Shown: positions 21,524-32,813 of the stretch, in pieces
How positions within the stretch are numbered: the first letter of the stretch is position 1
How the letters are laid out: every line of letters begins with the position of its first letter
NCBI GenBank assembly: GCA_963402885.1
Contig: OY727097.1
Coordinates: forward strand, 10,726,001-10,790,000
Reading direction: 5' to 3'
DNA length: 64,000 bases
From: Antedon bifida
Lineage: Eukaryota > Echinodermata > Crinoidea > Comatulida > Antedonidae
The notes under the pieces: generated by a model
What the model saw: the letters and a program-made list of their open reading frames with translations, nothing else
What the model was told of the DNA's origin: nothing
The model's database searches: none
Translations under genes and position numbers: made by a program

Positions 21524-24500
21524 AACTAGCTGGTTATCTAGTGCTACTCTGAGAGCTGTCTTCGCGCTCCTCATCGCTCTCTCCCATATTCCTCCAAAGT
21601 GAGGAGCGTTAGGAGGATTGTAAAGGAATTCTACTTGAAACGGTCGTAGTTTGTCTCGAAGATCAGCTGTCATCAGGTCGAAGGCTGACTTGAGTTCTTT
21701 GTCTCCCCCTTTGAAGTTAGTTCCACAATCACTGAGAATCTTAGCTGGTTGGCCCTTTCGCGCAACAAATCTGCGGAACGACAACCGGAATGCTTCCGTA
21801 TTCATGCTCTCCAAAAGCTCTAAATGGATGGCGCCAAGTGTCATACACTTGTAGACTATTCCCCATCTCTTTTCTGTTCTCCGTCCAACTTTCACAGACA
21901 TGGGTCCGAAGCAGTCGATCCCGGTGCAATGGAAAACGGGTTTGAATATTTGTAATCTTGCGGCCGGAAGGTCTCTCATCCGAGGAATGGTAGGATTTGC
22001 TCACCACCGCTGACATTCTTGACATAGTCGTCGTTGTCCTTTAACAGCTTCTCTGCCTCTGAGAATCCAGTATCTCCTTCTCAGGTCCGATAGAACACGT
22101 TCTGGTCCAGGATGTAGCAACTTAGCGTCGGTATGTCGGATAATAAGTTTTGTGATGCAGTGCTTTGGATCGAGAATGATTGGGTGCTTCATTTGCTCTT
22201 GTATAGCATTTGCTTCACTCAATCGTCCACCTACTCTTATAAGACCAGCGTCATTGTCCCATTCTGGACTTAATTGCTTCAGTCTACTACCTGTAGGTAG
22301 TGAGGTTCCAGTGTTCAGTGCTGTAACGTCTTCTGGGAAATCGTTGTACTATTCTCCAGGCTTCATTCTCAATTTGTTGAGGGGCCGCCCCGTCAAACTT
22401 CCGGCCGAGGTGGAGCAACAGTGCATAAAAGTCCTTTAGGTGGCTGATCTCATCTGTAGCATCAACATTGATTAGCCCACAGAAAACACTTTCTTGACTT
22501 CTGTATCACCAGGTTGATCTTGGAGTTTGGGCATCACTGGCCAGTGGTCTGTAGCCTGAGTTAGAAATGACGGTCCATATTTCCACCTGTGGTCGCTTGC
22601 GACTTCCTATAAGGACAAAACTCTCGTGGTATCATCTGCCACATTCTGCTTTGTGGGCACATAGTGCCAGGTCATGTCTTTGGTTAAGTCGTTTATTTCT
22701 GTTACTCGAGTTCCGACGAAGACCTTGAATCTACAGGTTTCTGAAGTGAGCCACGTCAGTACCGTTGTGGAATCGCTCCACAGGTGTCTCGTACTAATAG
22801 GAATATTTAAGGTTTGTTCCATGAAGTCGATCAGTCTCGCACCAACCAGTGCGGCGCAGAGTTCCAATCTTGGCATACTTAATTTGACCCAGGAGGCTCG
22901 AAGCTCGGAGTTAGTTATTTCTCTGTCCCAATCGATGTTATCCATGTTCCACAAATCTTGGACTATAAGCTTACCCCTAATAAGGAATGGAACCAGGAAG
23001 CTAATGGGGTCGTAGTGTCCGGTAAATATATCGCATTGTTACAACATCTCGATGGTCATGATTCTGGCGGTATGTAAGTGAGTCAGATCAAGTATCCAAG
23101 CGCATACCCAACATAGGTTCTGCTTCATTAGTGTCTTGTTGGAACTCTAATATAGTGCAGGGTGCAGATTGCTTCCTCAGGCAATCCCTTAAAAACCTCC
23201 GGTTTATTGCTAGCCCACTGTCTAACGTTGAAGCCAGCCATGCTCAGTACAGTCCTGATGTCATGCACAAGGATTTCAGATTCATCTGTAGATTTCGAGC
23301 TATCCAAACAGTTGTCTACATAAAAGGCCTCCATGATGGATCTTTTCACTTCTGGATATTGTTCACCATGCTCTATAGCTAGTTTCTGGAGTGGATAAGT
23401 AGCGCAGCACGGGCTGCAGGTAGATCCAAATAACAGAGATAACCATTGGTAGATGGTGGGTTGTTTAGTTTCATCACAATCCCTCCAGATGAAGCGGAAC
23501 AGGGATTGGTCTTCTGGTTTTAGTCGTACCAGATATCACTACTTCATGTTGGCGAAACCTCAGGATTACTCCGATGAGAGATGAACCCAAATTAGGTCCG
23601 GCTAGCAGATGCTTATTCAAGTTCAGACCCTGGAATTCGTGGGATCAATTGAACACTAATCTGTGTTTACCTTTCTGTTCAATAACATAGTGAGGGACGA
23701 ACCAAGATTCCTCAGACTTCTCGGCTTCTTCTGATGTAATAATCTTCACTAGTTTATCGTCGACTAGCTTCTGGATTAATTGGTTGTGTTTCTCACGTCT
23801 TTCAGGCTTCTGGTTGTAGCACCTCTCCGTTCTCCTCATGTGTGGAATCACCGACTCTACACCAGCTCGGAATCGTGTACCGCTGTTATCACGCAACAGG
23901 GGAACCTCATAACGGTTCACTCCATCTACTTGAATCAGGTGTGTGGAATGTTCGAGATTATTCACTGCCATTTGGTCGAGTCGAGAACGAGTCGCTGCCT
24001 TACTAGGAGGAAGTTCTTCCACCTGCCAACGCCTTCTAACATCAGATTTCAGTCGTGATGATTCGCATAGGGTGAAGGTTGTTACAGTGACTGGTGGCTA
24101 GGTCAAAGGCATAGGAACTGGGCCATGCAATTTCCATCCAAACACTGTATGTACTGCTGCTGGAGAGTTAATGCCTAGCTGTATCATTGGGCTTCTATGC
24201 GTAAGCAAATGTACGTTGTCAGCTCCTATCATGACTAAAAGAAGTGCGTCAGTTATTTCTGGTAAAAGGACATCTTTCAGGTAATTGTAGATCTCTTTGA
24301 TCTCTCTTGTGGGGTACGAGTAGCTCCCCAGTGTTAACAAGGTCGAAGAAAACGCATCGTCAAGGTTATATCTGTTGTGAGTCTCACTTCTTGCCGATAT
24401 TTGTACGTTTACACTCCGTCCAGGAACAGTGGTTGTTCCGTGTTCCACGGTTTTCAAAACAATGCTGTCTTCGTGGCCCTTTATGTGTAGTTGATTCATT

Positions 24501-25750
24501 CCATCGACCCATCATCTAAAACAGCGTAGGTATCAACTTGGCTGGTGGGACTGTATAATGTTACCGGGACGATTTTCAGTATTACGTCTCTGGGCTTGTA
24601 CTGTTGACACAGACTGTAGAGTTGGTTGGTTGTTGCTGCTTGATTGGAAGGAGTGGACTGTTGAGATACCGGTGTCAGGGTGTCGTGCAAAACTGTAAGA
24701 TGCAGTTCAGAGCACATCTTACAACCCTTCCGAAGAGTACATTCGGTGGTAACATGTTTTCTAGCGCAATGTTTACAGCGATTGTTATTAGTGATCCAAT
24801 CCTTCATCTGAGATTTGCTTAGTTCTCTAAAGCTTTTGCAGCCCCCAAGGAAATGCTCGTTTTCGTTACAGTAAGGACAAAACATCCGAGGTAGTTTCTT
24901 GCTGTCTTTCGTATCTGTAAGGGTCATAGTTGTTGGTGGTCGGTGATTTCTTTGGTGATCCCTTTGGATAAGTTTATCCTTTTCTGGTTTCTTAGCGGTT
25001 AGCACCCTTCTAAATACTGGATCTTCCTCTTTGTCCCTAGCCTTCTGGACGAATTCAAGTAGATGCTTGAGTGTAGCGGTGGTATGGTTCTCTTTCAACT
25101 TGAAATTGGAATATCGGTAAAATCTGCACAACTTTGGATAATCCCTCCATGGTATCCAGTTCCGAGAGTTTCCCCAAAGCTTCTAGGGTTCCGTAGCAGT
25201 TTCCTAGGTCATCTGCAAAATCTCCGAGTGTATCGAGGGTGACTATCATTATATCACTATCAGGCAGGATCACTTAAATTAACATCACTAACATCATCAT
25301 CATGGATATCATTTTGATTACTTGAAATTTAATCATTAATAACATTACTATTATTCACATTACTGTCATCTACTAAAACAACAGTCTCATTTAGTTTCTT
25401 TTCTAAAGATTTAATACTGTTTCTTGTCTGTTCTTTTTCAATCAAGAACTGGTCCTGGCAATCCTACATCCATTTCTCTTCTGTGTTGTAGTCTTCCTCG
25501 CCCTCCACATGTTCGACTAATTCGTTATGCTTTAGTTCTACTGCGGCAAAGAGGTCCTCTAATAAATCTGCCTTCCTTTTAATCTCTTCCAAATCTGGGT
25601 TCTCCAATGCAAGTATCCTCTTCAGTGCATTGCCTTGTCTGGTTAGATTTCCTTTAGCATTACGTCTGTTGATTTTCAGTTGTTTCAATTCCTCGGCCAT
25701 TTTTATCCGGCTCGAAGGACCATGTAGAAATGTATGTAAGTACTAGTATG
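21524..25750 (-). mobile_element. BEL/Pao LTR-retrotransposon relic, coding part
   Basis: Fossil element on the minus strand. Recognisable parts in 5'-3' order are: a charged gag-like start (25.5-25.7 kb), a gag zinc-knuckle and protease-like region (24.1-25.3 kb), reverse transcriptase (about 23.2-24.0 kb), RNase H (22.6-23.0 kb), and integrase zinc-binding and core regions (21.5-22.2 kb). The leader carries the word GGTCCTTCGAGCCGGAT. The family call rests on the integrase and RNase H sequence. It is broken in several places and cannot be active. It begins at the edge of duplication copy A and is absent from copy B, so it is either younger than the duplication or marks its junction. No paired LTRs are seen. 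Confidence 0.9.
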
Positions 25751-26256
25751 TTAAGGTGCATATTTTAGGCAAATCCTTCAAATTGTGATAATATTTTGAA
25801 ACTTTGCACAGTTATTTATTAGGGTGTCAAAAACATGAAATGGAAGGGTTGCACAAAATTTGGTAAGGGGAAAGCCGCCATTTTGGATTTCAAAATGGCG
25901 GACCCCAAATATTCACTTTTCAGGTATATCTCTGCTAAAAAGGCACCTAGAGTTCTGATTTTAGGTGCATATTATATGGTAGTGGGGTCACCAAACATAT
26001 TGGTATAACTAACATTTTGATTGCATGGCGGCCATGTTGGATTTCAAAATGGCGGACTTCAAATTTTCACTTTTCAGGTATATCTCTGCTAAAAAGGCAC
26101 CTAGAGTTCTGATTTTAGGTGCAAATTATATGGTAATGAGGTCACCAAGCATATTGGTATAACTAACATTTTGATTGCATGGTGGCCATTTTGGATTTCA
26201 AAATGGCGGACCCCAAATGTTCAATTTTCAGGTATATCTCTGCTAAGAGGTACCTA

Positions 26257-26357
26257 AACATGAACAAACATATGTTCATCTGCCTCTTCTATGTTACATG
26301 GCATCAGCGTATGAATGTAACATAGAAGAGGCAGATGAACGTATGTTTGTTCATGTT
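26257..26357. repeat. 43-bp near-perfect hairpin
   Basis: Arms 26,257-26,299 and 26,315-26,357 are reverse complements with one mismatch and a 15-bp loop. The right arm is the start of the nuclease-like frame (IEEADERMFVHV). The left arm is an inverted copy of that coding sequence, placed next to the left arm of the element. Confidence 0.95.
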
Positions 26358-26639
26358 AAACATGCCGCTGACAATTTTCCGCGCATTCTTGTCAAGACTG
26401 TAGACAGTGATGTTGTTGTTTGCATTGCATTGTCAGCTTCCTACAGAATACCTAGCATCCACGAGTTTTGGATCAAGTTTGGAGTGGGGAAGCACTTGAA
26501 GTACATCCCAATACACGAGATTGCTTCTTCTCTTGTACCACAAGCATCAGCCGCTTACTTGTTCTTTGATTCCTTTTGCGGTTGTGATACAACTTCATCT
26601 GTTCAAGGAAAAGGTAAAGCTACATTTAACGAGACTTGA
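26298..26639 (+). CDS. FEN/PIN-like nuclease domain fragment inside the TTAA element
   Basis: This 113-codon frame contains IEEADERMFVHVKHA, then VKTVDSDVVVCIAL, and later HEIASSLVPQASAAYLFFDS and FCGCDTTSSVQGKGK. The acidic spacing EEAD / DSD / GCD is that of FEN1/XPG-type PIN-fold nucleases, where these residues bind metal. From general knowledge, similar EEADTRM...GCDT proteins occur in many copies in cnidarian and fish genomes, which fits a transposon gene. The frame stops after KATFNET. A second open segment at 26,674-26,856 may continue the same ancestral protein. There is no evidence of expression. The first ATG lies within the hairpin at 26,257-26,357, so the true start is unclear. 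This is a fragment, not a complete gene. Confidence 0.55.
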   Translation: MASAYECNIEEADERMFVHVKHAADNFPRILVKTVDSDVVVCIALSASYRIPSIHEFWIKFGVGKHLKYIPIHEIASSLVPQASAAYLFFDSFCGCDTTSSVQGKGKATFNET

Positions 26640-27400
26640 TGCCATGTACAGTACGACTCCAGTTTTCTAGAGGATGTCATTGTCTGTAGGGGATGTTAGT
26701 GAAACAGACACAGATTATCTAGAACAGTTTGTTGTAACTATGTACTGCAGAACATTTAATGGAAAGAAGGTAAATAATGCAAGACGATATCTTTTTACAA
26801 CAAGAGGAAAGCCAGTACGGTTTGAGCTACATTCAAAATGGCCGCCACGCAATTAAAGACGTTATACCAATATGTTTGTTGACCTCAATACATTATACTT
26901 TGTACCTAAAATTATAAGTGTAAGTACCATACTGAAACATTTTGAGTCCGCCATTTTGAAATCCAACATGGCCGCCATGCAATCAAAATGTTAGTTATAC
27001 CAATATGTTTGATGACCCCATTACCATATAATTTGCACCTAAAATCAGAACTCTAGGTGCCTTTTTAGCAGAGATATACCTGAAAAGTGAAAATTTGAAG
27101 TCCGCCATTTTGAAATCTAAAATGGCCGCCATGCAATCAAAATGTTAGTTAAATACCAATATGTTTGGTGACCCCATTACCATATAATTTGCACCTAAAA
27201 TCAGAACTCTAGGTGCCTCTTTAGCAGAGATATACATGGAAAGTTAACATATTTGGGGTCGGCCATTTTGAAATCCAAAATGGCGGCTTTCCCCTGACCA
27301 AATTTTGTGCAACCCTTCCATTTCATATTTTTGACACCCTAATGAATAACTGTGCAAAGTTTCAGAATGTTATCACAATTTGAAGGATTGGTTCACTTAA

Positions 27401-28062
27401 CAGGCCTACTATACTGTTATATCTGGTTCGGTAGTAGTTAGGTAGAATGACAGACGGAATGAAACAAGTAGTCAGCATGTACAACTCAAGGTAACTTTTA
27501 ATAGGTGATCCTCTACAGTATTGGTGTTGAGGTTGCAAAGTGGCAAGGTGTCAATGTGGCAATTTGGCAATGTGTGTGTGTTCATTTATCACTACAAATA
27601 CAAAATTATTAGAAACGGATAATTAGCAATAGTACCGGTAATATTAGCATACGGGTCACGTGACCCAACCTGTCCGAGCGAGAGAGGCTCTCGCTGAATA
27701 CAAAACAATGGAAACAGCGTGCGACGGCCTAGAGTAGACGTCACCTAAACTGACTAAATTGTAACTTTTAAATCTTCTTATCAACAATTACAGCCTATTA
27801 CCAGGATTCCTGGTTTATATAAAAACAGGTAATAAGGTTAATAATATTTCAGAACTCATCAAAACACTATAATTTTCATAATAATATATGGTGATTGGAA
27901 CGCTTCAGGCATGTTTATATGACATTAACTGCGAACGAGTGCGCGCTCAACATCGTCCGATACTCGAAGCATATTATGATATGCACCCTCAACGGACGAC
28001 AGAAATCTTTACAACAACATATATGTTTAATGTAACCTACATGGATTCCTAAACATTTAACA
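27401..28062 (-). mobile_element. Candidate 5' LTR/leader of the BEL/Pao relic
   Basis: Sequence on the far side of the nested DNA element joins smoothly to the leader at 25,700-25,750. It could run from TGTTATATC (27,415) to about TTTAACA (28,062) as an LTR in minus orientation. No second copy is present in the window to prove it. The ends are guesses. Confidence 0.35.
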
Positions 28063-28239
28063 GGTTTACTAGTCTACGTAATATCTAATTGTTTACACTA
28101 ATCCACATAACATTTGTCTTTTTTCTATCTAATTTTAACCCTGAAACATTACAGAAAGACTCAATCTCATTAAAGAAATATTTTAAACAACAATTTGATT
28201 TAACTCTCATTTACTAATTTTTCCAAATGTCGGTATTGA

Positions 28240-28515
28240 TCAACTGATTATAACGATAGTTTATTTATCGAATGTCAAAGAGCTGTTGACGCTTTAGTTG
28301 GTCTATCGCACGCTAATTTAGACAATAATTTATCTGACGATAATATCCAAGATGTTGGATTACTGGAAGATGGTGTTTTTGGCGATCTGGACTTTGATTT
28401 AAAAGTCAAAGTCTTTCTGAAACCGGTAGCCTTTCTCTTATGGATATTTGTGATATTAAATGCCATAGAGATTGTACAAAAACTGTCTGAAAGTTTACCA
28501 CTTGATCATGTAGAA
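28240..28515 (+). other. Unassigned open stretch with a splice-donor-like end
   Basis: The plus strand is open from 28,240 to the GAAGTAAGT at about 28,511-28,519. It reads LVGLSHANLDNNLSDD, then DGVFGDLDFDLKVK and a hydrophobic segment PVAFLLWIFVILNAI. There is no initiating ATG near its start. It could be an internal exon of an unknown gene, part of a decayed element, or chance. I do not recognise the family. Confidence 0.25.
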
Positions 28516-28519
28516 GTAA

Positions 28520-30112
28520 GTGTTTGTTTAATGTATTTTTTAACGTAATATTTTTTTTTTCATTTCATTTTTTTAAATTTGATTATCTTTTTGTAGTATA
28601 AGCAAAATATCTTTTTTCAATTTTAATTCTTAAGTCGATACCGTTTCTCTGACTAGAAGTTGTAGAAAGATTCGTCCGTGTATTTATTATGCAGTAACCA
28701 CTTTGGTGCAGATAGATTATTACATACCGCAATGAATTATAATTTGTTTTTTACTATGATGACATCTTTAAAAATATAAAAAAATGATGCACTGTCAAAC
28801 TATATACTTTTAAACTTAATATATGAACATTTTAAGAAGGAAAGTTATTGTTAAGTTTGTTATTTCGGCCTAAGAAAATGTCATAATTTGTTTGATTGTC
28901 AAAATTGTTTTTAATATGCAATTAAAGATTAAGCTAATCAACTTGTGTTCTCTTAATTTTATAGTAAATCATACATATGATACATTTTAAGAAAATGAAA
29001 TGCAAAATAAGTGTTCCCGAGCATTCTGACGATCTACAATAATTTTAAAATTTAGCATAATTATTTTCACCATTTTCTTAACTTACACGTGCGTAGCCTC
29101 GTATAACGTAATTTCGAGTTGAAAAGTGAATCAAATATGATGATAATATTGAAGAAAGGTTGTAAAAATTCTGCGCACTCATGGCAATTTTTTAAACGCT
29201 TAAAATTGCCTGAAACGTACTCTCGCGTACGCATGCGTTATATGCGCTACGCACGTAATTGTATTTCAATATGATGAAATATGACCTGAAATTTATGAGT
29301 ACCAAATTGTATTTAATTGTGATTCATGCTTGTGAAGATATGATTACAAACGTGATTTCGTTAAATCGTGCGTAGACCGCGTAATTTTTGATTGCGCAAC
29401 ATGAAAACATAACCACATCGATTCTTGGCCATAAGGAATATACTCTGAAAAATTGACTTCGCTAGATGAAACTGATATCAAGACAAGGCCATAATTATAT
29501 ACAAGTTAGTGTTTACCAACCGACCGACCGACCGACCGATCAACCGACCGACCGGCATAGTGAGCTGTAGAGTCGGTAACACACACGCACACACAAAATA
29601 AAATCACCCTTCTCCTAAAAACCCACCAAATTCAAATGAATGTTGAGTCTATTTAGATTCTGACACCAATTAAATTAGTTTTAATTTGAAGCCAATGTGT
29701 GTATTCAAGTATTAAAGTATCGATTCTATGTTCAGATAGAAAAAAACTCAGTTAGCAGATTAATGTTTTGACATTTAACTCTTTCTTAACTCTTTCTTAA
29801 GTTTTAAACATTTCGTTTTGATTGAAATCGGCCTAAAAATGTGTAGTCTTTTATTCAATGATCAATAATATACAAATATAATAATGCGACATTGATATCG
29901 CGCTATTTCGTAAATATCAGAGCGCTTTGAGTATTAGTTGCTTATTAAAATTATCTAGACTCTCTACAGGAAATAGCCCAACCAAAGAAAACCCCTTAAT
30001 GACAATAACACATTATTTAATATTCTAACGAAATAAGAACATTGCATCCCGCAGAGATCTGGTTTAACATCAGAAATTATTCAATACTATGTAATATATT
30101 TATTAGTATTGT
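28520..30112. other. Noncoding downstream flank of gene 2
   Basis: AT-rich with no frame. An (ACCG)n microsatellite lies at 29,518-29,556, directly followed by CATAGTGAGCTGTAGAGTCG. At about 29,610-29,715, CACCAATTAAATTAGTTTT and neighbouring words resemble the gene 1 intron at 17,300-17,360. It may be a relic of another gene copy, but no exon is recognisable. Confidence 0.5.
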
Positions 30113-32767
30113 TTACAATCTATGCTTGGTTACTGGTGCCTTTCCTTGTCTTGTTCCTGTTATGTTCGATGTTCGATTAGTATCATGTTGTTTTCTGCGC
30201 CGCCGCTTAGATCCCTGACGACGTTGAATCATTTTATTCAAAAATTTTGTATGTACTGTTCCATTTTCTTTTATTTTTTCTGGCCATGTGGGGTATCTAA
30301 AAGTAATGTTTCTGGAGGTTGACCACCGACGGAAAATAGCCTTTTCAGTAATAAAGAGATGACCACTACGTGTTTTGTATTCACTCTTGTTATAATAGCT
30401 GCATTCTAGCTTACTATCCTCATAATAGTGATATGGCACACTAGTGTTTGTAGAACTAAATTAGAAAATATGTATACGATTTTAGAATTTGTATATTTTA
30501 ACACAATTCAGTACAACAAACCACTTTAAAGGTTATCTGTAACACAACTCATAAGAATGGGTATGTAAAATGTATTAAAGAAGAGAATAAAAATGAATGA
30601 TGCTTATGATAGACACAATGTTATTTACGGTGCTATTATTTATGTGCTGATTGATATTTATGTATTGTCTGTATGTATTATTATTATTATTGTCATTGTT
30701 GTTGCTGCTGCTGCTGTTGCTTTTGGTGTTGTTATTGTTATTGCTATTGTTATTGCTATTGCTATTGTTATTGTCTATTGTTATTATTGCTGTTGTTGTT
30801 TAACATATAATTATTTCAGAGCTTCTGCTCTTTGCACATTACTAAGACGATAATACGATGGTATTAAATAATGAAAACGCACAGTTCCTAATGAAATAGT
30901 TGTTATATTGCGTTACCTGCACAAATTCTCATATGCCATCCCGTATACAGTCATACTAGGGCAGAATTCCATAGCAAACACCATTGTATACCATCCGGTT
31001 GTCAGCATAGTTTTAGTTTCTTCTCTGTTGTAACAATAATATTATTGATGATTAATAATATTGATGATTAATAAAATAATAATAAAATGATAAGGTAGAA
31101 AAATAACAAGAACTGGCTTTTGAAATCAAGAGAATCAATAGAGCAAAAGTTAGAGTGGTCTTGGAACAATTTTAAAAAATGCAAAAACATGGCATGCAAA
31201 GTTAAATGTACCGGAAATTGTAGGGAGAGCTCAAATGTCGGCCATCCTGGGAACAGCACACATATTGAGGAAGGTGTTTTGTCTCTAAGCTGCGCGAAGC
31301 AGCAGCAACAACAACAACAACAGCAGCAGCAGCAGCAGCAACAACAACAACAAAACACTAGGCATACACAAAATCAAATTAAAATGTCTAAAACAATAGT
31401 CATACAAACATACATAACATTCATTAATTGTTTTATAAATCTCTTAGGCCTAATGTTCTAAAGTAAACTTGATTAATCCGTTGCTTCCATATTGAATCGA
31501 TAACCATAATTATCAAAGTGCTTACCAAAAGCTGAACGTGTAATAGAACCATTTAATATAAAAATTAAACGTTTGTCATGCAGTAGAACTAATACTTCAC
31601 TTACATGATACAAACTTAACCACATAGTAAGGACACATTATGTAGAAGTAATAGTAATAATAATTTTGCCATTTTTTTGCCAGTAATAATGTAGTACCTT
31701 GTAAATCCCGTTTCTTGTTTAAAGAGGTCTTCAGCTAAAACCATTCTGTCGGGTAGAGCAGAGTATATTTGAACATCTTGGTAAAGGTTGGCTAGAAGAA
31801 AGGCGTAGCGGTATTCTTTGTTTGTGAGCTTCGGGACTTCTTCAGTTATACTCATCCAACTAATGATAATCATCTGAGTTCGAGTTGTTTTGTTTACTAA
31901 GATCTCTCGCAGTACGGTCTCACTGCTCAGACCCTGGTTAAAGTTACGGTGGCCCACAACTCTGATGGTCGTGCGAGTGCCCGCATCATGTTCAAAGCCA
32001 ACCACAGAGGCTAGATTCATTCGTATGACACAGTGGTGTTGATCAATCTCTCTTCCAGCGTTTGATCCTAATAAATGACCAGAGCTTGTCACAACAGCAC
32101 ATTCATTGCAAATAAGGCGAAGACTCTAAGAATAATGGTCAATAATTAATATTAAATTTAATTTATTATGTTTAATTATTTCGGGTTTTAATCTTGAAAA
32201 CTTCAATTTCAATTAAATTTATTTCCACAATATAATAACATATATACAGGATAATAAATGCAATGAAGTAATGTTTTGAAATGTTTTATATCCGGAAGTA
32301 TGTTAATTGACATGAATCACATGAGAAAAGTAGGTTAGTATGAAATCAAACTCTGCCTACAAACAGAGAACATGATCTGTTATAAGATGTAGTTTAAAGG
32401 TGTTCATGGCGAAATCAACATGTTGAGATAAAGTTTGCGGTACACCACGTAAATTTAGTTCTGAAAAGAACTGTTGAGTTTCTGAAATTTAATATATTTC
32501 CTTATAAGTAACCAGATAACATCATATACAATTACCAATTAATACCTTATTAGCAGCTAGACTGACATATCCAGGAAATTGATGCAACACTTCTGTTTCT
32601 AACGTTGGTTGTGTTGATATTACATTAACGTTACGTAATGTCGTTTCTTCACTTATGAGTGATTTTACTCCGAGGGTTAACGTACCATTTAAGAAAGTTA
32701 ACGTAAATAATGCCGTAATCACACATGAGTAACAGATTAGAAGCAGAAATGGTATTGTTGAATGTTT
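30113..32767 (-). CDS. ST6GALNAC-like: ST6GalNAc-like sialyltransferase, gene 2
   Basis: Same four-exon layout as gene 1: 32,546-32,767 (TM anchor IPFLLLICYSCVITALF, stem, [11 protein letters not shown]), 31,698-32,125 (sialylmotif [21 protein letters not shown]), 30,917-31,024 (sialylmotif S: TTGW... and ITVYGM-type end) and 30,113-30,455 (motif [21 protein letters not shown]). Exon lengths of the two middle exons (428 and 108 bp) equal those of genes 1 and 3, and phases are the same. The predicted function is Golgi alpha-2,6-sialylation of GalNAc-bearing glycans. The protein is clearly diverged from gene 1 except over motif L. The C-tail after FRYPTWPEK is basic (RRQGSKRRRRKQ) and longer than in vertebrate relatives. 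No ATG is seen before the TM segment; the start must be in an upstream exon. Confidence 0.93.
30676..30800. repeat. TTR/TGY trinucleotide tract in gene 2 intron
   Basis: Imperfect (TTATTG), (GTTGCTGCTGCT) runs create an artificial Val/Ile/Ala-rich frame on the plus strand. It lies between the S-motif exon and the last exon of gene 2. Confidence 0.9.
31297..31356. repeat. CAG/CAA microsatellite in gene 2 intron
   Basis: About twenty CAR triplets (CAGCAGCAACAACAAC...) give a spurious poly-Gln frame on the plus strand and poly-Cys on the minus. It sits in the intron between the L- and S-motif exons. Confidence 0.95.
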
Positions 32768-32776
32768 CTAGTAGAA

Positions 32777-32813
<37 letters not shown>

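Larger units (their letters stand above)
25755..27396. mobile_element. TTAA-flanked DNA element with about 0.5-kb inverted arms
   Basis: TTAA lies at 25,751-25,754 and 27,397-27,400. The arms 25,755-26,250 and about 26,830-27,396 are inverted copies of each other. Each contains two to three direct units of roughly 150 bp centred on CCATTTTGGATTTCAAAATGG. TTAA target sites are typical of the piggyBac and Kolobok superfamilies. The centre carries two open segments, described separately. The element is nested in the leader of the BEL/Pao relic. It is probably non-autonomous, because no complete transposase is visible. Confidence 0.85.

Noticed and set aside
26674-26856. Second open segment in the TTAA element as a separate gene
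   Set aside because: No motif is recognised and it lies between the first frame and the right arm; it may be a decayed continuation, but this cannot be shown.
29610-29715. Relic of a further sialyltransferase copy downstream of gene 2
   Set aside because: Only short intron-like words match gene 1; no exon or motif is recognisable.
30593-30853. Hydrophobic Val/Ile/Ala-rich frame
   Set aside because: Trinucleotide repeat inside a gene 2 intron; no motif and no conservation in genes 1 and 3.
31120-31461. Poly-Gln and poly-Cys frames
   Set aside because: They are a CAG/CAA microsatellite inside a gene 2 intron.
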